A stretch of DNA of 45,188 nt from an uncultured Burkholderiaceae bacterium (GTDB taxonomy: Bacteria > Pseudomonadota > Gammaproteobacteria > Burkholderiales > Burkholderiaceae). The notes beneath the pieces are model-generated. The model was not told where the DNA came from, ran no database searches, and worked only from the letters and a program-made list of their open reading frames with translations. Of this stretch, positions 16,559 to 24,706 are shown in pieces (positions within the stretch are counted from its first letter, which is position 1; each line of letters begins with the position of its first letter). The stretch covers positions 1-45,188 of the forward strand of contig CALMPB010000349.1 in assembly GCA_937871985.1 (NCBI GenBank). The letters run 5' to 3'. A program made the translations under genes and the position numbers.

Positions 16559-17980
16559 TCAGGATTGAGCCCGGTTGGTGGCCAGGTTTTTCATCTTGAC
16601 CCGATGCGCCAGCACCGCACAGGTCAGGCACAGGACAATACACAGCACCAGCCCCGTGCGCACTCCGTTTAGTATCGTGCCGTGCGAAATGAGGATGCCT
16701 ACCACCGCGGTGCCCAGCGCGCTGCCGATGGCGCGGGTGGTCTGTACCAGAGCGGAGGCCACGCCCACGTCGCGGCGCTCGCTCAGCATCTGCATGAACA
16801 GCGTCAGGTTGGGCAGCAGGAAGCCCAGCGCACAGCCATTGACGAAGAACGCGGCCAGGATCCACCAGGCCGACGTCCCCGGCGAAATCAGCAGCACCAT
16901 CAGCGTGCCCACGGCCAGCAGGCCGGCGCCGAACACCATCAGGCGCTGCGGTTCCGTCTGCCGGGGAAACAGCCGGCCATTGATGATGCTGCCCACCGAG
17001 ATCGCGGCCACCAGCGGGGTCAGCAGCAGGCCGGCCTCGCTCGGGGTATAGCCCAGCACCTGCTGCAACAGCAGGGGGCTGTAGAAGATCAGCACGAACA
17101 TCACGGCGCCGACGGTCATGGCGGCCAGGTTCAGCAGCTGCGGTTCGCGGCCGGCCAGCACACGCAGGGGAAAGATCGGCGAGGCAACGCGACGCTCGAT
17201 CGGGATCAGCAGGGCAATGGCGGCGATGCCGGCCGCCGCCAGCGTCAGGCCCATGGTGGGATGGGCGTGCTCGCCCTTGGCGAAACCCAGTTCCAGCGCC
17301 GCCAGGGGCGCGCCCACCGCCAACACCAGCAGCACGGCGCCAACCCAGTCGATCCGCCGCTCGCCGGTGTGGACGGGCCGGATGCGGGGGAAGTACCGGG
17401 CCAACAGGAACAGCGCCACCGCGGCGGCAATGGGGGAAATGAAAAAAGCGGCGCGCCAGCCCAGCGCCTGGGTCGCGGCGCCGCCCAGCACCGGGCCGAC
17501 GCCGCTGGCCATGGCGAAGGCGGCCGAGACCAACGCCATCCACTTCACCCGCTGCTTGGCGTCCGGAAACAGGTCGGCCGGGGCCGCAAAGGCCGTGGCG
17601 ATCATCATGCCGCCGCCGATGCCCTGCAATGTGCGAAAGAGGATCAGCTGCCCCATGCTCTGGGACAGGCCGCAGGCGATCGAACCGAGCGCGATGATCA
17701 GCACGGAGACCAGCATCAGCGGCTTGCGCCCGAACATGTCCCCGAGGCGGCCGAAGATCATGATGGAGGCGGCGGTGGCCAGCAGGTAGCCGGTGCCCAC
17801 CCACGCATACAGCGCCATGCCGTTCAGGGCCTCGGCCACCCGGGGCAGGGTGGTGCTGATGATGGTGGAATCGAAGGCCGCCAACACCACGGTGGCTGCC
17901 ACCCCGGCCATACCCATCAGCAGGTCGCGGCGGGAATGGGCGGGTTCTGACGGGGGCGGCGGAGGGGACGGGGCGGTCAT
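16559..17980 (-). CDS. MFS drug:H+ antiporter, DHA2 family
   Basis: A 473-residue major facilitator with about 14 helices. The family features are visible: an AAFDSTIISTTLPRVAEAL first helix (motif D1-like), GRLGDMFGRKPLM (motif A), LFRTLQGIGGGMM (motif B) and SGVGPVLGGAATQALGWRAAFFI (antiporter motif C). The N-terminus is proline-rich and cytoplasmic. It probably extrudes toxic organic compounds. It is likely co-transcribed with the downstream EamA gene. No regulator gene of the TetR/MarR type sits beside it, which is unusual for this family. Confidence 0.87.
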   Translation of the reverse strand: MTAPSPPPPPSEPAHSRRDLLMGMAGVAATVVLAAFDSTIISTTLPRVAEALNGMALYAWVGTGYLLATAASIMIFGRLGDMFGRKPLMLVSVLIIALGSIACGLSQSMGQLILFRTLQGIGGGMMIATAFAAPADLFPDAKQRVKWMALVSAAFAMASGVGPVLGGAATQALGWRAAFFISPIAAAVALFLLARYFPRIRPVHTGERRIDWVGAVLLVLAVGAPLAALELGFAKGEHAHPTMGLTLAAAGIAAIALLIPIERRVASPIFPLRVLAGREPQLLNLAAMTVGAVMFVLIFYSPLLLQQVLGYTPSEAGLLLTPLVAAISVGSIINGRLFPRQTEPQRLMVFGAGLLAVGTLMVLLISPGTSAWWILAAFFVNGCALGFLLPNLTLFMQMLSERRDVGVASALVQTTRAIGSALGTAVVGILISHGTILNGVRTGLVLCIVLCLTCAVLAHRVKMKNLATNRAQS

Positions 17981-18012
17981 GCCGCCAAGGATATCACCGG
18001 CCCCACGGGTTT

Positions 18013-18582
18013 TTACTTATAGAACGCGTGATAGCTCCAGAACACTGCGATCACCAGCACGACCAACGCCCACGACCAGCGGGAGTTCGACAACCCCCGC
18101 GGCTCGGGTTCCGGCGGTGGCGGTGGCGGCGCCAGGCGTGGCTGGGCAGCCATGTGGTCGATGAAGGCAGTGAAGAATTTGTCGATGATCTTCTCCCCTG
18201 CCTTGAGGACCAATCCTTCGCCACACTCGGCCAGCTTGCCGCCTGTCATCCCGGCGACCGTGTAGGCGAGCCGGGTGCCTTCGTCTTTTGTCGACAGATT
18301 GACCTGGGCGGTGCCTATGGCCAGGCAGGCGGCGCGGCCCTTGCCTTCGAACACCAGGGTGCAGCTATTGGGAGGATCGACGTCCGAGAGCAGGATCTCG
18401 CCTTCGTAGTCGGTGTCCAGGCCAGCGATCTTGGCCCGCAGGGTGACGGCGTACTCGGTTGGGCTGCGCTGGGTGACGCCGACGCAGCCTGGAATGCACC
18501 GTTGTAGCACGGAGGGATCGGTCAACGCATCCCAAGTCTGGTGCTGGGTAGAAGGAATCCACTGGGCATCGGCTATGCGCAT
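18013..18582 (-). CDS. CoxG-like SRPBCC protein with C-terminal membrane anchor
   Basis: A 189-residue protein. Residues 1 to about 145 form a CoxG (PF06240) START/SRPBCC domain, with DPSVLQRCIPGC, YEGEI and the closing AAxCGEGLVLKAGEKIIDKFF-like region. A proline-rich linker (PPPPPPEPEP) follows, then a single C-terminal helix (WALVVLVIAVFWSYHAF). CoxG anchors or assists maturation of CO dehydrogenase-type molybdenum enzymes, but no such enzyme genes are nearby, so here it is an orphan of unknown partner. GGAG precedes the ATG. It is the boundary gene next to the AT-rich control region of the wzm cluster. Confidence 0.8.
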   Translation of the reverse strand: MRIADAQWIPSTQHQTWDALTDPSVLQRCIPGCVGVTQRSPTEYAVTLRAKIAGLDTDYEGEILLSDVDPPNSCTLVFEGKGRAACLAIGTAQVNLSTKDEGTRLAYTVAGMTGGKLAECGEGLVLKAGEKIIDKFFTAFIDHMAAQPRLAPPPPPPEPEPRGLSNSRWSWALVVLVIAVFWSYHAFYK

Positions 18583-19000
18583 GGTTGTCTCCTAGATTCA
18601 GCTAAGTGAGAAAACATTGTGAACCCAAATCGGTCCAGAAGCCAAACATATACAACATGCTTGGAATTGAAGATATTTAATTTATAGTAAAAGCCGGCTG
18701 GTGTTCCTTAATGATAATACTGATGAACTGTTGGGTTGAAAGTCTATTCAGCTATGTGGGTGAAAACTGCAAAGCCTTTGCGTACTTGAGCCACATAAGT
18801 AAAATAAAAAATGAGATTGTTTTCGCTGGGTTACATATTTGATGGTCGCAAGTCTGAACTCACGTTACAATGCTGCTGCGTTGTGCTCGCGGGGCGGGTG
18901 CTGCCGTATATAAGGCGCGGGTCGCACTAATATGCATCCGCAGAAATTAATGCCTGTCATTCTTATTTTTTCATATTTTAATGGCTTGTGGCTGGGCAGA

Positions 19001-19046
19001 ATTATCTGAAACCACTTGACATTATAATAATATTTTTTCAGATAAT
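19001..19046 (+). promoter_or_regulatory. Candidate sigma-70 promoter embedded in an 11-bp inverted repeat (possible operator)
   Basis: ATTATCTGAAA (19001-19011) and its exact complement TTTCAGATAAT (19036-19046) flank a perfect -35 hexamer TTGACA (19016-19021). The right arm ends in GATAAT (19041-19046), a near-consensus -10 with a 19-base spacer. A TATAAT word also occurs at 19023-19028 but is too close to the -35. The predicted transcription start is near 19052, about 90 bases before wzm. The geometry would let a dimeric regulator cover the promoter. Confidence 0.45.
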
Positions 19047-19051
19047 GTTCT

Positions 19052-19062
19052 GGCGCTAGTCT
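19052..19062 (+). promoter_or_regulatory. ops-like element (GGCGCTAGTCT)
   Basis: The 11-mer differs by one base in the GGCGGTAG core from the RfaH/NusG-recruiting ops element of enterobacterial polysaccharide operons. It lies 80 bases before wzm, where such an element would be expected. No JUMPstart context was recognised around it, and it overlaps the predicted transcription start, so this is a weak call. Confidence 0.2.
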
Positions 19063-19142
19063 AAAGGGATGCTGTACTTATTTTTGACTGGAAAGGCTTG
19101 TGCCAGTCTGGTTGGTGAGCAAGAAGACGTGAGATATTTAAA

Positions 19143-19934
19143 ATGAAGCTCTCTATAGGTTTGGCTGATATAGCTGAAACCATGCGGTTGAACCGCTTAT
19201 GGATATTCTGGGGTTGGTTAGATATACGCCAAAAATATCGCCGCTCCATTCTGGGGCCCTTCTGGGTCACCATGACAATGGGTATTAGTATACTTGCCAC
19301 TGGGCTCGTTTATGCGTACCTATTCAAGCAGGATTTGAAGACCTATATGCCGTATGTTGCGTCCGGCTATGTGCTTTGGTCGTTTATTACGGGTTACGTT
19401 GGTGAGGCCTGTTCCGTCTTCATACAAAACGAAGGCTTCATAAATCAGCTTCGCCTGCCCTTCGCTATTTATCCTGTGCGGCTGTTGTGGCGTTATATCG
19501 TCATATTTCTTCATCACTCTGTTGTGCTAATCATAGTGCTGGCACTTTTTTCACCGATAAGTTTTGCGGCGATGATGGCTGCCTTGGCGGGTATGGTGCT
19601 GACTAGTATCAACCTGTTCTGGATGGGTGTTGTGCTTGGTTTGATATCAGTTCGTATTCGCGATCTTCCCATTCTAATTGCAACTATTTTCCAAGTTATG
19701 TTCTTTGTGACGCCGGTAATTTGGCCTGCGAAGGCATTGGGTGATAAAGCACAAATTGCCTTGTTGAATCCCTTTTATCATTTGCTTGAGGTGGTGCGGT
19801 CCCCACTCGTAGAGGGAATCGTCCCGCTGTGGTCACTCCACGTTTTGGTGACATCAGTGATGGCTGCTGTCGGCTGCATTCTTGCCGTGGTTCTTCTCTC
19901 TTCCTATCGTCGTCGATTAGTTTATTGGTTATGA
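19143..19934 (+). CDS. wzm: O-antigen ABC transporter permease
   Basis: A 263-residue ABC-2 type permease with six predicted helices. The N-terminal WLDIRQKYRRSILGPFW signature and the GYVLWSFITGYVGEAC / PLVEG-type loops are standard for Wzm/KpsM/TagG proteins. With Wzt it exports an undecaprenyl-diphosphate-linked glycan across the inner membrane. It leads the AT-rich operon after a long control region and overlaps wzt by four bases (ATGA). Length and topology are normal. Confidence 0.92.
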   Translation: MKLSIGLADIAETMRLNRLWIFWGWLDIRQKYRRSILGPFWVTMTMGISILATGLVYAYLFKQDLKTYMPYVASGYVLWSFITGYVGEACSVFIQNEGFINQLRLPFAIYPVRLLWRYIVIFLHHSVVLIIVLALFSPISFAAMMAALAGMVLTSINLFWMGVVLGLISVRIRDLPILIATIFQVMFFVTPVIWPAKALGDKAQIALLNPFYHLLEVVRSPLVEGIVPLWSLHVLVTSVMAAVGCILAVVLLSSYRRRLVYWL

Positions 19935-20683
19935 GTAATTTTATTAAATTGATAAATCTATCGATCGCGTATCCATTTCGTGATCCAGAAGCTTATAGCC
20001 TCCGAGGTCGAATCATTCGAAATTTTCGTGTGGGTGGCCGTGTGGCGCCCCCCGAAACGACCGTACACGCTCTCGATAATTTCAACCTAGAAATTAAGGA
20101 AGGAGAGCGTGTCGGCCTTATTGGTACGAATGGATCTGGCAAAACAACATTGCTTCGAACTCTGGCTGGGGTGTTATATCCGACATCGGGTAATCTAGAG
20201 GTGTCCGGAACGGTGAACGCCATTTTTGATCCCGGCCTTGGAATGGATGCGGAAGCCTCGGGCTTTGAGAATATACAAATCCGGTGCATGTTGCTGGGCG
20301 TGCCGCAATCTCAAATGGCTGAAAAAGTCCAGCTAATTGCTAAGTTCTCGGAGTTGGGTGATGCGCTACGTCGGCCCATAAAAACCTATTCTGCCGGTAT
20401 GTCGATGCGTCTCGCATTCTCCATAGCGACGTCGATTGAACCGGAAATCTTAGTCATGGATGAATGGCTCTCGGCTGGGGATGCTCGGTTTGTGTCCAAG
20501 GCTCTGCATAAAATGCAGGAACTGATTCGGTCATCGCGCATATTGGTGATTGCTTCCCATTCTGAGCAGGTGCTTACGGAGTGGTGTAATCGATTGCTAT
20601 GGTTGGAAAAAGGGAAACTAATTGAGGATGGTGATCCCTCAATAGTGCTGGCCAACTATCGAGCATATACAGCTGCAGGCTAA
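19931..20683 (+). CDS. wzt: O-antigen ABC transporter ATP-binding protein (short form)
   Basis: A 250-residue ATPase with Walker A GTNGSGKTT, signature YSAGMSMRLAF, Walker B ILVMDEWLSAGD and H-loop ASHS. The N-terminal about 45 residues (SIAYPFRDPEAYSLRG) match the Wzt/TagH family. The protein ends soon after the nucleotide-binding domain, so the C-terminal carbohydrate-binding domain that lets E. coli O8/O9a Wzt recognise a capped chain is missing. Export is therefore probably not coupled to recognition of a terminal modification. The ATG at 19931 overlaps the wzm TGA; an upstream frame extension into wzm is not used. Confidence 0.93.
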   Translation: MSNFIKLINLSIAYPFRDPEAYSLRGRIIRNFRVGGRVAPPETTVHALDNFNLEIKEGERVGLIGTNGSGKTTLLRTLAGVLYPTSGNLEVSGTVNAIFDPGLGMDAEASGFENIQIRCMLLGVPQSQMAEKVQLIAKFSELGDALRRPIKTYSAGMSMRLAFSIATSIEPEILVMDEWLSAGDARFVSKALHKMQELIRSSRILVIASHSEQVLTEWCNRLLWLEKGKLIEDGDPSIVLANYRAYTAAG

Positions 20684-20736
20684 TTGTATTCGGTGGCGTA
20701 ATTTTATCTTTTATAGAAAAATCGGTTATCGATACA

Positions 20737-22203
20737 ATGTCTGAAAACAAAACTGTTTTGATGCTGGACCATGAGCCGATGATGATTGATCGGCGAATTG
20801 TTCTAGAAGCCCAATCGCTGGTAAGCGCCGGCTATCGCGTGGTCCTTGCCACTCAATGGGATGGCAAGCAACCTCATGAAGAAATTGAGCGCGGCATGGA
20901 AGTTTTGCGGTTTCCTCGCGGAACGGTCAACAAGAAAATTCATGCCCGGGAGAAAATAACGCGGTGGAATACAGTTCCAGGCAACGAGCGAGTTGAGCTC
21001 TTCGTGCGAAAGTGGTTTGCATGGTTGCCTCGATATTTGCAAATCCTAATATACGGGATTATTCGTCCTGAAATAATGGCTGCAGTGGTTCGTCGAAGGG
21101 CTCCTAGGCTCAAGCGTCTTCTTGGGCCTGTTTTGGAGCCGTTGATATATGGCCTATTGATTCGGCCATGTTATATATGGCCATATTTCCTGGTGTGGAA
21201 TGGTTCCCGTGGTCAAAATGCCGAAACAGTTGCAGATCATATGCGGCTGAACGAATATCAACAAGAGATATTTGATTTCGCTGTCCAAGATTTGCGGCCA
21301 AGCATCATACATGCTCATGATTTGCCAAATCTCCCGCTTGGTAGAAAGATCGCCAAAGCATTGCAGGCTAGACTGGTGTATGACGCCCATGAGCTTTATC
21401 CGATGCAGTTCTTTTCCAGTGAACAGCGTCGAACTACCTTGGCTAAACTTGAGCGGCAGTTGATTGAACATGTAGACGCCACGATCGCGGTCAATCATCA
21501 ATGTGAGGAAGTGCTTCGCAAAGAATACCCATTCCTGCGTGATGTAGTGATTTTATCAAATGCGACGGAAAGCCCGAAGAATTTCGATCCTGCGGTCAAA
21601 CTGAGGTTATGGCACGAGACCTTTAATCTTGATGAGTCTGTGCAGCTGATGGTTTTCCAGGGGGGTATCAACCCTGTGAGAAACGTTGATCACTTGCTGC
21701 GCGCCATGGCGAAAATGCCCGAATTCATCCATGTGGGTTTTATTACCTATCGCAAGGACGTTCCTTATTACGAAGCGCTCACACGCGAACTCGGAATCTA
21801 TGACCGCGTGCACTATGTCTTCGAAATCCCATGGCATGAGGTAAATAATTGGCTGGCATCTGCAGATGTGGGCATGATGCCTTATCAAGCAACCAATTTT
21901 AATGCGAAAATATCCTCGCCCAATAAATTGTTTGAATTTATGGTTGCAGGTCTGCCTATTATTGCAAGTAGTGAATTGGTCAATGTCAAGGAAGCTATAG
22001 ATATCTACCATGTGGGGGTTTATAGGTTTTTCCGGGACGACGATTCGTATATCGAAGCGATGACCGAAATGTTCGACCCCAACCTAGGTGGACCACAAAG
22101 ATTCATCCCTAATGTTATGGCGGCACGTTCCAAATTTACTTGGGAGAACGAGGAGCCGCGACTGCTCGATTTGTATGCTCGCCTGAGCAAGGAGAAGGCA
22201 TAA
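20737..22203 (+). CDS. GT4-family glycosyltransferase
   Basis: A 488-residue GT-B fold enzyme. The N-domain has DHEPMMIDRRIVLEAQSL, IIHAHDLPNLPLG and LVYDAHELYP. The C-domain has the donor-binding region SSPNKLFEFMVAGLPIIAS, containing the E-x7-E type glutamate expected of GT4. It contains an unusually long inter-helical segment around residues 90-170 with several hydrophobic stretches (LQILIYGII, YGLLIRPCYIWPYFLVW), suggesting membrane association. It probably adds a sugar to the lipid-linked O chain. It starts 53 bases after wzt, and its stop overlaps the next start by one base (TAATG). Confidence 0.82.
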   Translation: MSENKTVLMLDHEPMMIDRRIVLEAQSLVSAGYRVVLATQWDGKQPHEEIERGMEVLRFPRGTVNKKIHAREKITRWNTVPGNERVELFVRKWFAWLPRYLQILIYGIIRPEIMAAVVRRRAPRLKRLLGPVLEPLIYGLLIRPCYIWPYFLVWNGSRGQNAETVADHMRLNEYQQEIFDFAVQDLRPSIIHAHDLPNLPLGRKIAKALQARLVYDAHELYPMQFFSSEQRRTTLAKLERQLIEHVDATIAVNHQCEEVLRKEYPFLRDVVILSNATESPKNFDPAVKLRLWHETFNLDESVQLMVFQGGINPVRNVDHLLRAMAKMPEFIHVGFITYRKDVPYYEALTRELGIYDRVHYVFEIPWHEVNNWLASADVGMMPYQATNFNAKISSPNKLFEFMVAGLPIIASSELVNVKEAIDIYHVGVYRFFRDDDSYIEAMTEMFDPNLGGPQRFIPNVMAARSKFTWENEEPRLLDLYARLSKEKA

Positions 22204-24077
22204 TGTGTGGGCTATCTGGCCTGATTGACTTTTCAGCGAGCCATGCCGTCTTAAAGCGTCGAGTGGAGAAGATGAATGCTGCGCTCTTGCATCGGGGGCC
22301 CGACGGCGCCAACGTTTCAACTTTTGCAAAAGGCATTGCACTTGGGCATGTGCGGTTGGCGATCATTGATCTGAGTACCAATGCGACTCAGCCCATGCTG
22401 AGCGTTACTGGTCGCAGTGCGATAGCTTTTAATGGTGAGATATACAATTTCCGTGAGCTGAGAGCAGAACTCGAAAGTCTAGGTGCTCGATTTCGCACCC
22501 AGTCGGATACGGAGGTTCTGTTAAATGCCTATGAATTTTGGGGTGCTGAATTCGTCGAACGCCTAAATGGAATGTTTGCATTTGCGTTATATGACGCGAC
22601 TGACGGGTCCATTTTGTTGGCTAGAGATCGACTGGGCATAAAGCCTTTGTATCTTCATAGAATGGCGAGCTGTCTGAGGTTTGCTTCTGAAATAAAAGGT
22701 ATAACCGCGGATTTGGAGCAAACTCCAGCCATTGATGCTGAGGGCCTTGCAGAATATCTTGCATTTCAAAATAACTATGGCGAGCGGACTCTGGTTAGTG
22801 GCGTAACCTTGTTTCCGCCGGGTTGTCTCGCCCGTATTGCACCAGGTAGTGTTGAAGTACATCCGAGAAAATTCTGGCAGGCCAATATTCTGGTTAACGA
22901 AGCATCAGGCCAAGAGCGGCGCTCGGAGTTGGACGCTCTCGTGCAGAAGGCGGTTGCCGCACAGGTCTATGCCGATGTTCCTGTAAATTCCTTTCTTAGT
23001 GGAGGAATTGATAGTTGTGCTATCGCTGCATCGGCGGCTAAGCATCGTGGTCGTATCATGACCTTCACGTGCGGTTTTGATCTGTCAAGTGTCACGGAGG
23101 CCGAGCAGGCTTTTGATGAACGTTTGCGTGCTGAGCTTTTATCTTATCATGTGGGTAGCGAGCACTATGAGCATGTCCTGAAGGAAGATGATTTTCTTGC
23201 TCAGATGGACGATTGGGCTTGGCACGCCGAAGAACCACGAGTTGGTTCGAATTTTCCAAACTACTCAATTTCGCGATTGGCTTCGAAATTCACTAAGGTG
23301 TGCCTGTCAGGAACGGGTGGTGATGAGTTGTTTGGTGGTTATCCATGGCGATATGCTGCCGCTGCGCCTGGATTGAGTCGAGATCAGTTCCATCAGCAGT
23401 ATTTCGGCTTTTGGAATAGAATGCTCAGCCCTGCGGATTACACGGCGTTGTCTGCTCCAATGAGCAGGCAATGTCAGTATGACCCCTTTGATAGCTTTAG
23501 GGAAAAGCTGGCTGGCTGTGAAGCACGTGTCTTAAAAAGCTCGAATATGCGTGGAGATGCCATCCTGTTGTTCGAGATGGAGACGTTTCTTCACGGGCTT
23601 CTGCTGGCCGAAGACAAAGCAAGTATGGCACATGCTCTAGAGGTTAGAGTGCCGTTGCTTGACAATACGATCATAGATTTTTCATTGTCGATACCGTACG
23701 CTGAAAAAGTAGTCGTATCCCCGGAACAGGTTTCAACGTCAGTTTATGGCCGCGGTAGTGCTGCTATGCCCGCATTCAAGAATGGTAAACGTATCTTGCG
23801 CGAGGTTCTGTCGGGATATGTTCCTCCTGAAATTTCATCGGCACGAAAGCAAGGTTTTTCTCCTCCGTTTGAAACGTGGTTCCGTCGTGGCATGGCTCCG
23901 TGGATTACAGATCAAGTCTTCGGCCTTAATAGTCCTCTTAGCGATCTATTGGATATGAAAGTCGCCAAGAGGCTTTGGGAAGAGCATCTGAACGGATCGG
24001 CAAATCATAGGCTTTTCATTTGGGGCATGATTGCTCTGCATCAGTTCTGTGCATCCTTCTTAAGGAGATGTGTTTGA
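22203..24077 (+). CDS. Asparagine synthetase-like amidotransferase (glycan uronate amidation candidate)
   Basis: A 624-residue AsnB-family protein. The N-terminus is MCGLSGLID with the nucleophilic cysteine exposed after Met removal, and AFNGEIYNFRELR closes the class II glutaminase domain. The synthetase domain has the SGGIDSCAIAA PPi loop and the GTGGDELFGGYPWR motif. In LPS loci such enzymes (WbpS, WbmE-type) act on the carboxyl/amide of uronic acids, as in Bordetella and Pseudomonas O antigens, more plausibly than making free asparagine. The ATG at 22203 is fixed by the catalytic Cys2; the open frame extends upstream from a TTG but would bury it. Confidence 0.85.
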   Translation: MCGLSGLIDFSASHAVLKRRVEKMNAALLHRGPDGANVSTFAKGIALGHVRLAIIDLSTNATQPMLSVTGRSAIAFNGEIYNFRELRAELESLGARFRTQSDTEVLLNAYEFWGAEFVERLNGMFAFALYDATDGSILLARDRLGIKPLYLHRMASCLRFASEIKGITADLEQTPAIDAEGLAEYLAFQNNYGERTLVSGVTLFPPGCLARIAPGSVEVHPRKFWQANILVNEASGQERRSELDALVQKAVAAQVYADVPVNSFLSGGIDSCAIAASAAKHRGRIMTFTCGFDLSSVTEAEQAFDERLRAELLSYHVGSEHYEHVLKEDDFLAQMDDWAWHAEEPRVGSNFPNYSISRLASKFTKVCLSGTGGDELFGGYPWRYAAAAPGLSRDQFHQQYFGFWNRMLSPADYTALSAPMSRQCQYDPFDSFREKLAGCEARVLKSSNMRGDAILLFEMETFLHGLLLAEDKASMAHALEVRVPLLDNTIIDFSLSIPYAEKVVVSPEQVSTSVYGRGSAAMPAFKNGKRILREVLSGYVPPEISSARKQGFSPPFETWFRRGMAPWITDQVFGLNSPLSDLLDMKVAKRLWEEHLNGSANHRLFIWGMIALHQFCASFLRRCV

Positions 24078-24706
24078 AGAAGAAAAAATACTTGGTATTA
24101 GGCCCGCATACCGATGATGGGGAATGGGGTTGTGGCGCATCCATGGCTAAATGGACTGCCCAAGGTCACGAGGTTCATTATGCTGCATTTTCGGCGGCGG
24201 AAGAGTCGGTGCCGCACGGTATGCCATTGGATATACTTCGCGGAGAGATTCTTGAGGCGATAAAGGAGATAAATTTGCCTGCAGATAATTTGCAGGTATT
24301 TCAATATCGTGTACGATATTTTCCTCGTGATCGCCAAGAGATCCTAGAAGAGATGATTCGTCTTCGCAAGGAGATAGATCCGGATGTTGTTGCTGTACCG
24401 AGTTCCTTCGATACACATCAAGATCATGAGGTGATTAGTCGGGAAGCCTTTCGAGCATTCAAGCGATGCACGATTCTTGGATATGAAATTCCCTGGAACA
24501 ATAGGCGGATCGATTTGACCTTTTTCAATGGCATCGAAGAGGAGTATTTACAATGCAAGATTCGCTCTCTGGCTGCATATAAATCGCAAATCTTTCGCGC
24601 TCCGAATTTTGCCGACCTTATACAGAGTCTGGCAATTCAGAGAGGCTCTCAAGTTGGCTTGAAATACGCCGAAGCTTTTGAGGTGATCAGATGGGTCGAG
24701 CAATAA
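24074..24706 (+). CDS. PIG-L family N-deacetylase
   Basis: A 210-residue zinc deacetylase of the PIG-L/LmbE family. The first metal motif is PHTDDGEWGCG and the second is PSSFDTHQDHEV, together giving the His/Asp/His set. These enzymes remove N-acetyl from GlcNAc-like sugars. I favour the TTG start at 24074: it overlaps the previous TGA (TTGA) and has AAGGAG six bases before it, whereas the ATG at 24068 directly abuts that ribosome-binding site. It overlaps the downstream acyltransferase gene by 16 bases, suggesting that the two act in sequence on the same amino sugar. Confidence 0.85.
   Translation: MKKKKYLVLGPHTDDGEWGCGASMAKWTAQGHEVHYAAFSAAEESVPHGMPLDILRGEILEAIKEINLPADNLQVFQYRVRYFPRDRQEILEEMIRLRKEIDPDVVAVPSSFDTHQDHEVISREAFRAFKRCTILGYEIPWNNRRIDLTFFNGIEEEYLQCKIRSLAAYKSQIFRAPNFADLIQSLAIQRGSQVGLKYAEAFEVIRWVEQ

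Larger units (their letters stand above)
18583..19142. promoter_or_regulatory. AT-rich control region upstream of wzm
   Basis: A 560-base gap without a credible gene on either strand; stops are frequent in every frame. Base composition drops sharply compared with the coxG side. It contains a promoter-like element inside an inverted repeat and an ops-like motif (both listed separately). The divergent coxG promoter must also lie at its left end but is not distinct. This is the likely main control point of the O-antigen export operon and a probable recombination boundary. Confidence 0.6.

Noticed and set aside
16682..17950. 422-residue forward frame opposite the MFS gene
   Set aside because: Extreme Gln/His/Arg/Gly composition and full overlap with a transporter that has all family motifs.
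19023..19028. TATAAT word as the wzm -10
   Set aside because: It lies one base after the TTGACA hexamer, so it cannot pair with that -35; GATAAT at 19041 is better placed.
19061..19300. 79-residue reverse frame over the wzm start
   Set aside because: Overlaps the wzm leader and N-terminus, and no family features.
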